From Pseudomonadota bacterium (GTDB lineage Bacteria; Myxococcota; UBA9042; PHBI01), in the NCBI GenBank assembly GCA_005788935.1, contig SYAK01000426.1:1-6341 (forward strand): DNA of 6,341 bases, written 5' to 3'. Both the position numbers and the translations under genes were made by a program. The notes beneath the pieces were generated by a model that searched no databases, had not been told where the DNA came from, and saw nothing but the letters and a program-made list of their open reading frames with translations. Each line of letters opens with the position of its first letter. Positions within the stretch are counted from its first letter, which is position 1. Below, in pieces: positions 1-5,924 of this stretch.

Positions 1-613
1 CGTCGCAGCCGAGCTCCATCGCCTTCGCCGCGTCCGAGGCCGTCCCGACGCCCGCGTCGACGATGACTGGGCACGACACGGCCTCGACGATGAGGCGGAT
101 CGACACCGGGTTCCGGATGCCAAGCCCTGAGCCGATAGGCGCCCCGAGCGGCATGACGGCCGCGCATCCGAGGTCCTCGAGCTTCTTGCAGACCACCAGG
201 TCGTCGGTGACATACGGAAGTACCGTGAATCCCTCGGATATCAGGACCTTCGCGGCCTCGATCGTCGCCTGGTTGTCCGGGTAGAGGGTCTTCGCGTCCG
301 CGATGACCTCGATCTTCACGAGGTCTCCCATGCCGACCTCGCGCGCGAGCATGGCCGTCCGGATCGCGTCCTCGGCCGTGTGGCAGCCCGCGGTGTTCGG
401 CAGCAGCACGTAGCGGTCGAGGTCGACCTGGTGCCAGAAGCTGTCCTCGGCGTTCCGGTCGAGGTTCACGCGGCGCACCGCGACCGTGACGATCTCGGCC
501 CCGGTGGCCGCGAGCGCGGCCTTCGCCGTCGCCGTGTCCGGGTACTTGCCGGTGCCGATGAGGAGGCGCGAGCTGAAGCTGCGCGCGCCGAGCGTCAGAA
601 GATCCTGGGTCAC
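1..613 (-). CDS. thiG: Thiazole synthase ThiG (C-terminus beyond the left edge)
   Basis: ThiG builds the thiazole phosphate ring of thiamine from 1-deoxyxylulose 5-phosphate, dehydroglycine and sulfur delivered by ThiS thiocarboxylate, in the cytoplasm. The 204 visible residues read as the (beta/alpha)8 barrel: RLLIGTGKY near 16-24, the VRRVN segment at 46-50, LLPNTAG at 70-76, and the Schiff-base lysine expected from the family at Lys100 in [15 protein letters not shown] (105-113), [14 protein letters not shown] (152-166) and [13 protein letters not shown] (183-195) follow. The family is about 255 residues, so roughly 50 are missing beyond the edge. The start is a GTG overlapping the thiS stop as GTGA, with GGAGGT five bases upstream (619-624). 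It is therefore co-transcribed and probably translationally coupled with thiS. Nothing in the visible part is degenerate. Identification is near certain. Confidence 0.97.
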   Translation of the reverse strand, partial: MTQDLLTLGARSFSSRLLIGTGKYPDTATAKAALAATGAEIVTVAVRRVNLDRNAEDSFWHQVDLDRYVLLPNTAGCHTAEDAIRTAMLAREVGMGDLVKIEVIADAKTLYPDNQATIEAAKVLISEGFTVLPYVTDDLVVCKKLEDLGCAAVMPLGAPIGSGLGIRNPVSIRLIVEAVSCPVIVDAGVGTASDAAKAMELGCD

Positions 614-843
614 GAGCCACCTCCCACGAAATGCACGACCTCGATGCTGTCCTCGTCGGCGAGCGCGGTCTCGGCCCAGTCCGCCCGCCGCACGATGCGC
701 CGGTTGACCTCGACCGCCACGCGCGCACCCGTCAGCCCGAGGGTCTCCACAAGTGCAGCGACGTGCGCAGGCGGGGGCGAGAACGTCCGCGCCTCGCCGT
801 TCAGCGTGAAGGTCACCGCAGCTGTCTCGTCGTGTCCGGCCAT
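610..843 (-). CDS. thiS: Sulfur-carrier protein ThiS
   Basis: ThiS is a small ubiquitin-fold protein whose C-terminal glycine is adenylated and converted to a thiocarboxylate that donates sulfur to ThiG. The 77-residue product has the expected parts: a first strand with FTLNGEART (12-20), a helix around [11 protein letters not shown] (27-37), [10 protein letters not shown] (42-51) and the terminal strand [10 protein letters not shown] (67-76). It is slightly longer than usual because of about eight residues before the first strand. Unusually, a serine (Ser77, TCG) follows the glycines; the family normally ends exactly on glycine. The ATG start has GGAGG at 850-854, six bases upstream. It is the first gene of the minus-strand unit, as the next gene to the right is divergent, and it overlaps thiG by four bases. 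I see no TPP riboswitch motif in the roughly 150 bases upstream. Confidence 0.93.
   Translation of the reverse strand: MAGHDETAAVTFTLNGEARTFSPPPAHVAALVETLGLTGARVAVEVNRRIVRRADWAETALADEDSIEVVHFVGGGS
619..624 (-). promoter_or_regulatory. Ribosome binding site of thiG inside the thiS glycine codons
   Basis: GGAGGT on the minus strand lies five bases before the GTG start of thiG. The same bases are codons for the glycine tail of ThiS (GGA GGT), so one short stretch encodes the sulfur-carrying tail and loads ribosomes on the partner gene. It decides the GTG start at 613. Confidence 0.75.
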
Positions 844-893
844 CGCCCGCCTCCATCGCGCCGCGCGCCGTCAAGGGGGCTGCGGCTCCTTCA

Positions 894-937
894 GCTGGTC
901 GCGCGCGTTCTAGCAAGGGCCCGCGCGCCCGACCAGC
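894..937. repeat. GC-rich inverted repeat between the divergent thiS and mlaE genes
   Basis: The arm GCTGGTCGCGCGCG at 894-907 is the reverse complement of 922-937 apart from two unpaired C bases (928-929), giving a stem of about 14 bp around a 14-base loop. It sits in the only gap between the two divergent transcription units, about 50 bp from the thiS start and 58 bp from the mlaE start. It could be an operator, a leader hairpin of thiS mRNA, or a block to convergent read-through. It has no T-tract on either side, so it is not a classical terminator. The repeat itself is read directly; the role is unknown. Confidence 0.55.
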
Positions 938-958
938 GCATTCTTGACCGCGACTTCT

Positions 959-987
959 GTGACGCGCGCCCCGCCTTGCGCTACGCT
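959..987 (+). promoter_or_regulatory. Possible promoter of mlaE-mlaD
   Basis: GTGACG (959-964, four of six matches to a sigma70 -35) and TACGCT (982-987, a TAnnnT -10) are separated by 17 bp. A start of transcription about seven bases after the -10 falls on or next to the GTG at 995, which would make the mlaE message leaderless. This agrees with the absence of any Shine-Dalgarno there. A TTGACC at 944-949 is a better -35 but has no -10 at the right distance. The call is weak. Confidence 0.35.
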
Positions 988-994
988 CTCCCCC

Positions 995-1762
995 GTGAAG
1001 CCCATCGAGTCGCTCGGCCAGTGGACCATGACCCGCATCGAGAATACGGGTCACGTCGTGCTGCTCGCGTGGGAGGGGCTCGTCGCGACCTTCCGCCCGC
1101 CGTTCCGCTGGCGCATCTTCCTCCAGCAGCTCGAGTTCGTCGGCGTCGGCTCGCTGCTGATCGTCCTGCTGACGGGCGCCTTCACCGGTATGGTCTTCTC
1201 GGTCCAGTCGGCCTACGCGTTCCGCATGTTCAACGCCGAGGGCTACGTCGGCACGACCGTCATCCTGGCGCTCACCCGCGAGCTGGCCCCGGTGCTGACT
1301 GGCCTCATGGTGACCGGCCGCGTGGGGTCGTCCATCGCCACCGAGCTCGGCACGATGGGCGTCACCGAGCAGATCGACGCCCTGCGCTCGATGGCCGTCG
1401 ATCCGGTCCAGTACCTCGTCTCGCCGCGCCTCGTGGCCGGCGTTCTGATGATGCCGGTCCTGACGCTGCTGTTCTCGCTCGTCGGCCTCTTCGGGTCCTG
1501 GTCGGTCGCGGTCGTCGGTCTCGGCCTCGACGAGGGCGTGTTCCGCCAGCGCATCCTCGACGCCCTGACCCCCTGGGATGTCTGGAGCGGCCTCATCAAG
1601 GCCGCCGTCTTCGGCCTCGTCATCGTCGCCATCGCCTGCCACTCGGGCTACAACGCCTCAGGCGGTGCCCGCGGCGTCGGACTCGCGACGACGAAGGCGG
1701 TCGTGTACGCTTCGGTCTCCGTCCTCGTCGTCGATTACTTCCTCACCGTCATGATGTTTTGA
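995..1762 (+). CDS. mlaE: MlaE-family ABC transporter permease
   Basis: MlaE is the inner-membrane permease of the Mla phospholipid transport system, forming a dimer that works with the ATPase MlaF and the MCE protein MlaD. The 255-residue product (E. coli about 260) has an amphipathic N-terminal segment and hydrophobic helices near 47-70, 87-108, 146-176, 201-215 and 236-255. The family signature is intact: [18 protein letters not shown] (94-111), [15 protein letters not shown] (117-131), then [13 protein letters not shown] (133-145) and [14 protein letters not shown] (224-237). The GTG at 995 is chosen because the product begins where homologues begin. The frame is open to a TTG at 944, but the extra residues look non-coding. 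There is no Shine-Dalgarno, so the message may be leaderless. A later ATG at 1028 is the alternative start. mlaD follows after 50 bp with no mlaF between them. Confidence 0.94.
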   Translation: MKPIESLGQWTMTRIENTGHVVLLAWEGLVATFRPPFRWRIFLQQLEFVGVGSLLIVLLTGAFTGMVFSVQSAYAFRMFNAEGYVGTTVILALTRELAPVLTGLMVTGRVGSSIATELGTMGVTEQIDALRSMAVDPVQYLVSPRLVAGVLMMPVLTLLFSLVGLFGSWSVAVVGLGLDEGVFRQRILDALTPWDVWSGLIKAAVFGLVIVAIACHSGYNASGGARGVGLATTKAVVYASVSVLVVDYFLTVMMF

Positions 1763-1812
1763 GTTGCAATGAATCGCACCCGAACATCCGCGCCGAGGGG
1801 GCGTGACCGCGC

Positions 1813-3408
1813 ATGAAACCTCGGACGCCGCTCCTCGTCGGGCTCCTCGTCATCGCCGCTATCGCTGCGTTCGTCTTCACGTTCGGCAGCCTCGAGCGCG
1901 GCATGAGCCCCGACGAGAGCTACACCGTCTTTGCCCGCTTCGACGACGCCTCGGGGCTCGCCCCGGGCTCCCGCATCACGCTCGCGGGCATCGAGGTCGG
2001 GCAGCTCGGGACCCCGACCCTCGACCCCGACGACCCCACGCGGGCCCGCGTCCCGCTCGTCCTGAACCGCAAGGTCGAGCTCAGGCAGGGGATCTGGGAC
2101 GCCGCGCAGAAGACCTGGCGCAACGGCGCGACCGCTGTCCGCCGCCAATCGAGCCTGATAGGCGACTACGAGGTCACGATCACACCTGGCCTCGAGGGCG
2201 AGACCATCGCCGCCGACGGCGAGGTCAAGAACGCCATCAGCGACTCGGGCATCAGCGCGGTCATCTCGAAGGTCGAGAGCTCGTCCGCGTCCATCTTTCC
2301 AAAGCTCGACCGCATCACCGACGACATCAGCAAGGTCACCGCGTCCCTTCGCGAGAGCCTCGGCAACGAGTCGGGCACCGCAGCGCTCGGCAAGATCCGG
2401 GACGACGTCGCGAAGACGACCGAGAACGTCGCGGCCCTCACGACCGAGCTGCGCACGTTCCTGAAGGACAGCGTCTACCCGCGCGGCGACAACGTCGAGC
2501 GCATCCTGTCGAGCCTCGAGAAGGCCTCGGGCGACCTCGCGACGGCCACCGCGGCCACGACCGGCCGCCTCGACCGCATCCTCGCCCGCTTCGAGACGAT
2601 GTCGGGTGCGCTCGAGACCTTCATCGCCGACCAGACCGCGGACCCCGCCAACGCCAAGCCTGGCACCGTGCCCGAGCTGCTCGGTGACCTCGATGAGAAG
2701 GTCGCGACCTTCGGCGACAGCCTCGAGAACCTGAAAGGCGTCACGGGCGCACTCAATCGCGGTGAAGGCACACTCGGGCGACTTCTGAAGGACGACAAGC
2801 TCGTGACCGACATCGAGCGCGTCGTGACCGACGTCTCCGACCTCACCGCGACCATCGGCCGCACCCGCATCGGCCTCCAGTTCCGCGCCGACTACCTCGC
2901 GGACGCTGGCAGCTTCAAGTCCATCGTCGACTTCCGCTTCCAGACCACGCCCGACAAGTTCTATCTGCTGCAGATCGTCGACGACCCGCTCGGGCGCTCG
3001 CGCCGCTTCACCCGCACCACGGTCTCGAACGACCCGTCCCAGCCCGCCATCCTCACCGAGGAGGTCGTCCGCGAGGACTCCGGCTTCAAGGTCTCCGCAC
3101 AGTTCGCCAAGCGCTGGCATCACCTGACCTTTCGCTACGGGATCCTCGAGTCGACCGGCGGCCTCGGCGTCGACCTGACGCTCTTTGACGACACCCTCTG
3201 GCTGCAGACCGACCTCTTCGACTTCGGCCGCGACGACCTGAACCCGCGCCTCCGCTTCCTCGCGCAGTGGGAGTTCCTGCCCCATTTTGTCCTGACGGGC
3301 GGCCTCGACGACACGTTGAACGCCGCGCGCGACTGGTTCATCGGGCTCGGCGTCCGCTTCGACGACTCCGATCTCAAGGGTCTGCTGCCGTTCCTGCCGT
3401 CCCCCTGA
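1813..3408 (+). CDS. mlaD: MlaD-type MCE protein with long helical stalk and C-terminal beta-rich (barrel-like) domain
   Basis: MCE proteins anchor in the inner membrane, form hexameric rings and pass lipids across the periplasm. The 531-residue product is about three times E. coli MlaD (about 180). It has one transmembrane helix (about 5-24) and an MCE domain at about 36-130: VFARFDDASGLAPGSRITLAGIEVG, then SSLIGDYEVTITPG at 113-126. A helical, heptad-like region follows at about 140-345, including the MCE-typical GEGTLGRLLKDD (317-328). From about 350 to 518 come roughly eleven alternating strands with aromatic girdle residues (for example LQFRADYL, FKVSAQFAKRW, LTFRYGI, LWLQTDLFDFG, DWFIGLGVRFDD). 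This matches known MlaD proteins of diderm Firmicutes that end in an outer-membrane barrel and bridge the envelope; the barrel here is inferred from pattern. The ATG has a distant GAGGGGG about 12 bases upstream. A CCTGACACC repeat (3404-3412, 3422-3430) adds a second in-frame stop. MlaF is absent nearby. Confidence 0.92.
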   Translation: MKPRTPLLVGLLVIAAIAAFVFTFGSLERGMSPDESYTVFARFDDASGLAPGSRITLAGIEVGQLGTPTLDPDDPTRARVPLVLNRKVELRQGIWDAAQKTWRNGATAVRRQSSLIGDYEVTITPGLEGETIAADGEVKNAISDSGISAVISKVESSSASIFPKLDRITDDISKVTASLRESLGNESGTAALGKIRDDVAKTTENVAALTTELRTFLKDSVYPRGDNVERILSSLEKASGDLATATAATTGRLDRILARFETMSGALETFIADQTADPANAKPGTVPELLGDLDEKVATFGDSLENLKGVTGALNRGEGTLGRLLKDDKLVTDIERVVTDVSDLTATIGRTRIGLQFRADYLADAGSFKSIVDFRFQTTPDKFYLLQIVDDPLGRSRRFTRTTVSNDPSQPAILTEEVVREDSGFKVSAQFAKRWHHLTFRYGILESTGGLGVDLTLFDDTLWLQTDLFDFGRDDLNPRLRFLAQWEFLPHFVLTGGLDDTLNAARDWFIGLGVRFDDSDLKGLLPFLPSP

Positions 3409-3457
3409 CACCAGCACCCTGCCTGACACCTTCGACGCCCGCTCGAGGCCAACGGAG

Positions 3458-3484
3458 CGCCCCAGCGAGTGCTCGCTCGGGGCG
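3458..3484 (+). terminator. Strong GC hairpin after mlaD, possible terminator
   Basis: CGCCCCAGCGA (3458-3468) pairs with TCGCT-C-GGGGCG (3473-3484), an 11-bp stem with a single bulged C (3478) and a four-base loop. It lies 50 bp after the mlaD stop and just before the toxin-antitoxin promoter. No T-run follows, so intrinsic termination is uncertain; it may insulate the two units or stabilise the mlaED message end. Confidence 0.4.
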
Positions 3485-3495
3485 GCAGCCTTGGG

Positions 3496-3524
3496 TTGCC
3501 ATGTACGGCGCATGTACGTACACT
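3496..3524 (+). promoter_or_regulatory. Promoter of the toxin-antitoxin operon
   Basis: TTGCCA (3496-3501, five of six matches to the -35 consensus) and TACACT (3519-3524, four of six to the -10) are 17 bp apart. Transcription would start near 3531, leaving a short leader with GGAGG (3534-3538) five bases before the ATG at 3544. It is the best promoter match in the window and is overlapped by the palindrome and repeats described next. Confidence 0.65.
3500..3522. promoter_or_regulatory. Predicted antitoxin operator: direct repeat plus perfect palindrome
   Basis: CATGTACG occurs at 3500-3507 and again at 3511-3518, 11 bp (one helical turn) apart. The second copy is part of the perfect 10-bp palindrome TGTACGTACA (3513-3522). 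The sites fill the spacer and touch both promoter boxes, so bound protein would block RNA polymerase. Ribbon-helix-helix antitoxins autoregulate by binding such short spaced palindromes, usually more tightly with the toxin present. The sequence is read directly; the binding is inferred. Confidence 0.6.
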
Positions 3525-3543
3525 CGCCGAAAAGGAGGGGGGC

Positions 3544-3822
3544 ATGAACGTCCGAGAGACGAAGACTGAACGACTTGAGGCGCGCGTCTCGCCGCAGACC
3601 AAGGAGCTCTTCGCGCGGGCCGCCGAGCTCGAGGGGCTGAGCCTCACCGAGTTCCTCGTCTCGGCCGCGTCCGCCCGCGCCCGTCGCGTCGTTCGCGCCG
3701 ACGCGCTTCTCGTCCTGTCCGAGCGCGATCAGGCCGCCTTCGCGGCCGCATTGCTGAATCCGCCCAAGCCATCCGAGCGCCTCCTCGAGGCCGCGCGGCG
3801 CTTCTCGGCCTCGGGCGGGTGA
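3544..3822 (+). CDS. DUF1778 (TacA/AtaR-type) ribbon-helix-helix antitoxin
   Basis: The 92-residue product matches antitoxins paired with acetyltransferase toxins. An N-terminal ribbon-helix-helix (about 6-50) contains the strand ERLEARVSP, the helix QTKELFARAAELEG and the turn-helix SLTEFLVSAA, which would dimerise and bind the operator upstream. A C-terminal tail, with LLVLSERDQAAFAAALLNPPKPSERLLEAARRF split over about 56-88, resembles the segment by which TacA-type proteins wrap and neutralise the toxin, including the conserved 'PPKPSERL' turn. It neutralises the toxin and represses its own operon. The start at 3544 is set by AAAGGAGG five to eight bases upstream; the frame extends further upstream but over the promoter. 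Its stop overlaps the toxin start by four bases (GTGA), giving coupled synthesis. The module stands alone between mlaD and miaB. Confidence 0.9.
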   Translation: MNVRETKTERLEARVSPQTKELFARAAELEGLSLTEFLVSAASARARRVVRADALLVLSERDQAAFAAALLNPPKPSERLLEAARRFSASGG

Positions 3823-4349
3823 GTGGGTCGCTGCCAGCGTCGACGTGGCGGGTCGTGCCGCTCGGCCCAGACCACGATCGCTCGGACTTCAACTGCGGCA
3901 ACGCCGCGCTTGACCGCTACCTGCGCGTGCAGGCCGGCCAGGATATGCGACGCCACGCGGCGAGCGTCTTCGTCGCCGAGGACCCCGCCACGCGCGCGAT
4001 CGCGGGCTACTACAGCCTCAGCATGGCAGCCGTCGGGCTTGAGCGCCTGCCCCCCGAGGTCGCCCGCCAGCTTCCGCGCTACCCTCAGGTCCCCGCTGTC
4101 CGGCTCGGGCGCCTCGCGGTCCACCGTGACGCGCGCGGGCAGGGGCTCGGCAGCCATCTGCTCATGGACGCCATTGCGCGTTCCCTGCGCTCCGAGGTGG
4201 CCTGGGTGGCGCTTGTCGTCGACGCGAAGGACGAAGCGGCCCGCGCCTTCTACCTGCGCTTCGGCCTTTGCGCACTTCTCGACGACCCGCTTCACCTTTG
4301 GCTCCAGCGCCAGACCCTCGCGCAGCTCCCGCTCCGACCTCGGCCTTGA
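3819..4349 (+). CDS. GNAT acetyltransferase toxin (TacT/AtaT type)
   Basis: Toxins of this family acetylate the amino group of aminoacyl-tRNAs with acetyl-CoA and stop translation until the antitoxin binds. The 176-residue product has the family layout: FNCGNAALDRYLR (24-36), the typical N-terminal motif; a strand with VFVAED (50-55); IAGYYSLSM (61-69); RLGRLAVHRDARGQGLG (95-111) with the pyrophosphate-binding R/Q-x-x-G-x-G/A loop at 106-111; WVALVVDAKD (129-138); and AFYLRFGL (143-150), where Tyr145 matches the catalytic tyrosine. No key residue is missing, so it looks active. It starts with GTG overlapping the antitoxin stop. No Shine-Dalgarno is close by, so it probably depends on coupling, which keeps its level below the antitoxin. 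Which tRNA it targets cannot be read from sequence. A non-toxin GNAT is unlikely given the partner gene. Confidence 0.92.
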   Translation: MSGSLPASTWRVVPLGPDHDRSDFNCGNAALDRYLRVQAGQDMRRHAASVFVAEDPATRAIAGYYSLSMAAVGLERLPPEVARQLPRYPQVPAVRLGRLAVHRDARGQGLGSHLLMDAIARSLRSEVAWVALVVDAKDEAARAFYLRFGLCALLDDPLHLWLQRQTLAQLPLRPRP

Positions 4350-4375
4350 CCCGCGGCGGTCAGAGCGGCTAAGTC
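4346..4375 (+). promoter_or_regulatory. Weak candidate promoter for miaB
   Basis: TTGACC (4346-4351), overlapping the toxin stop codon, lies 18 bp before TAAGTC (4370-4375). The -35 is good (five of six) but the -10 is poor. It would place the start near 4382, within the tandem repeat, and give miaB its own message instead of read-through from the toxin-antitoxin operon. Confidence 0.3.
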
Positions 4376-4411
4376 CGCGCCCGCGCGCAGCGGCTATCCC
4401 CGCGCCCGCGC
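4364..4411. repeat. Imperfect 25-bp-period tandem repeat upstream of miaB
   Basis: Unit one (4364-4386) and unit two (4389-4411) each consist of AGCGGCTA, three variable bases (AGT or TCC), and CCGCGCCCGCGC. Twenty of 23 bases are identical and only the central triplet differs. It fills most of the 75-bp gap between the toxin gene and miaB and ends 13 bp before the ATG. It may be a doubled promoter or protein site, or simple slippage in GC-rich DNA. Confidence 0.6.
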
Positions 4412-4424
4412 CACGAGGAACGCC

Positions 4425-5924
4425 ATGTCGACCCCTGTCCAGCTCGCGCCGACAGCGCCAGCCCCCGTCGCTCCCGAGCCCGCCGTCGCGGCCCCGCCGC
4501 GCTTCGTCCACGTCCAGACGTTCGGTTGCCAGATGAACGTCAATGATACGGACCGGATCCATCAGGTCCTCGCCCCGTACAACTACCTCCCGACGGACGA
4601 CCCGGCGAAGGCGAGCCTCATCCTGCTGAACACCTGCAGCATCCGCGACCGCGCCGAGCAGAAGATGCTCTCCCAGCTCGGACGCCTCGCCCCGCTGAAG
4701 GCCTTCAACGACGAGCTGATCCTCGGCGTCTCGGGCTGTGTCGCACAGCAGGAGGGGGCCGCACTCCTCGACAAGGTCCCCTACCTCGACCTCGTCTTCG
4801 GGCCAGACCACATCGCGACGCTGCCGTCGCTGCTCGACCGCATCCGCGGCGGCGAGCGGCGCCTCTCCGAGACGACCTTCTACAAGCGCGAGGACTTCAC
4901 GTTCGTCGAGGCCGAGCCCCGCGGTGACACGCGCGTCACGGAGTTCGTCACGATCATGAAGGGCTGCGACAAGGTCTGCAGCTACTGCATCGTGCCGTTC
5001 ACGCGCGGCCGCGAGGTCAGCAAGCCCCCCGACATGATCCGCCGCGAGGTCGAGCGCCTCGTCGCGTCAGGCGCCCGCGAGGTCACGCTGCTCGGGCAGA
5101 ACGTCAACTCCTACGGGAAAGACCTCCTCGGACCCGACGCGGGGCCGCGCTGGGGTCGCCAGCCGACATTCCCCGAACTGTTGCGCGACATCGACGCCGT
5201 GCCCGGCCTCGAGCGCATCCGCTTCACGACGTCGCACCCGATGGACGCCATCGACGGCCTCATCGCGCTCTTCGGCGAGCTGCGGACGCTCTGCGAGTAC
5301 TTCCACCTGCCGGTTCAGGCGGGGCACGACCGCATTCTGTCGGAGATGCGCCGCTTCTATACCGTGGATGTCTACCGCGAGACCGTTCGCAAGCTGCGCG
5401 AGCGTTGCCCCGGGCTTGCACTCTCGACCGACATCATTGTCGGTTTCCCGGGCGAGACCGACGACGAGTGCGAGGCGACGCTCGCGCTGCTCGCCGAGAT
5501 CCGCTTCAACTTCATCTACGCCTTCAAGTACAGCGAGCGCCCCGGGACGCGCGCCGCGAAGATGGGCGACACCGTGCCCGAGGACGTCAAGAAGGCGCGC
5601 CTCAACCGCGTCCAGGCCCTCCAGGAGGGCATCACGCGTGAGATCATGGAGAGTTACGTGGGCCAGACCGTCGAGGTGCTCTTCGAGGGGCCGTCGTCGC
5701 GCAGCGCCCGCGAGGCCGATGGGACGTTCCAGCGCGAGCCTGGTGCCACTCCGCCGCGCGTGGCCTCGGTCGGTCTCCAGATGACCGGCACGACCCGGAC
5801 CCACGCGCAGGTCAACGTCGAGGTCCCGGCGGGCGAGTTCTGGAGCCGCCGCTGGGTCGGCCAGCTGGCGCAGGTCGCGATCACCGAGGCCCGCGCCAAC
5901 ACGCTCTTCGGGCGGCTCCTGTGA
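4425..5924 (+). CDS. miaB: tRNA-2-methylthio-N6-isopentenyladenosine37 synthase (methylthiotransferase) MiaB
   Basis: MiaB is a radical-SAM enzyme that adds a methylthio group to i6A37 of tRNAs reading codons that begin with U. All three domains are present. The N-terminal methylthiotransferase domain (about 28-145) has its cluster cysteines at Cys35 (QTFGCQMN), Cys71 (LNTCSIRD) and Cys105 (SGCVAQQ). The radical-SAM domain has CDKVCSYC with Cys181, Cys185 and Cys188, followed by IVPFTRGRE, then LLGQNVNSYG (222-231), FHLPVQAGHDRIL (293-305) and STDIIVGFPGETD (334-346). A C-terminal TRAM domain (about 411-499) binds tRNA. At 499 residues it is slightly longer than E. coli MiaB (474), owing to an Ala/Pro-rich leader of about 26 residues. 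The ATG has GAGGA about seven bases upstream. The VQAGHD stretch differs slightly from the common VQSGS. The last codons are duplicated downstream. Confidence 0.96.
   Translation: MSTPVQLAPTAPAPVAPEPAVAAPPRFVHVQTFGCQMNVNDTDRIHQVLAPYNYLPTDDPAKASLILLNTCSIRDRAEQKMLSQLGRLAPLKAFNDELILGVSGCVAQQEGAALLDKVPYLDLVFGPDHIATLPSLLDRIRGGERRLSETTFYKREDFTFVEAEPRGDTRVTEFVTIMKGCDKVCSYCIVPFTRGREVSKPPDMIRREVERLVASGAREVTLLGQNVNSYGKDLLGPDAGPRWGRQPTFPELLRDIDAVPGLERIRFTTSHPMDAIDGLIALFGELRTLCEYFHLPVQAGHDRILSEMRRFYTVDVYRETVRKLRERCPGLALSTDIIVGFPGETDDECEATLALLAEIRFNFIYAFKYSERPGTRAAKMGDTVPEDVKKARLNRVQALQEGITREIMESYVGQTVEVLFEGPSSRSAREADGTFQREPGATPPRVASVGLQMTGTTRTHAQVNVEVPAGEFWSRRWVGQLAQVAITEARANTLFGRLL

Noticed and set aside
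844..994. A TPP riboswitch upstream of thiS
   Set aside because: The conserved thi-box segments (CTGAGA and the ACCTGATC-type core) are not present on the minus strand in this gap.
631..1806. A 391-codon plus-strand frame overlapping thiS and mlaE
   Set aside because: It is very rich in Arg, Pro and His, runs through two well-identified genes in other frames and has no family motifs.
1769..1816. A 15-codon mini-frame ending as ATGA on the mlaD start, a possible leader peptide
   Set aside because: It has no ribosome site and an Arg-rich composition expected from this GC content; the overlap could be chance. It could still couple mlaD translation to upstream ribosomes, but nothing else supports it.
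3404..3430. CCTGACACC repeated 18 bp apart over and after the mlaD stop
   Set aside because: Too short to mean much; its only visible effect is a second in-frame stop.
1735..3513. A 592-codon open frame on the minus strand opposite mlaD
   Set aside because: It is the antisense shadow of a GC-rich gene: composition is dominated by Arg, Ala, Glu, Val and Asp with no recognisable domain, while the plus strand carries clear MCE motifs.
3729..4811. A 360-codon minus-strand frame opposite the toxin gene and the start of miaB
   Set aside because: It is antisense to two strongly recognised genes and crosses their intergenic gap; no motif or ribosome site supports it.
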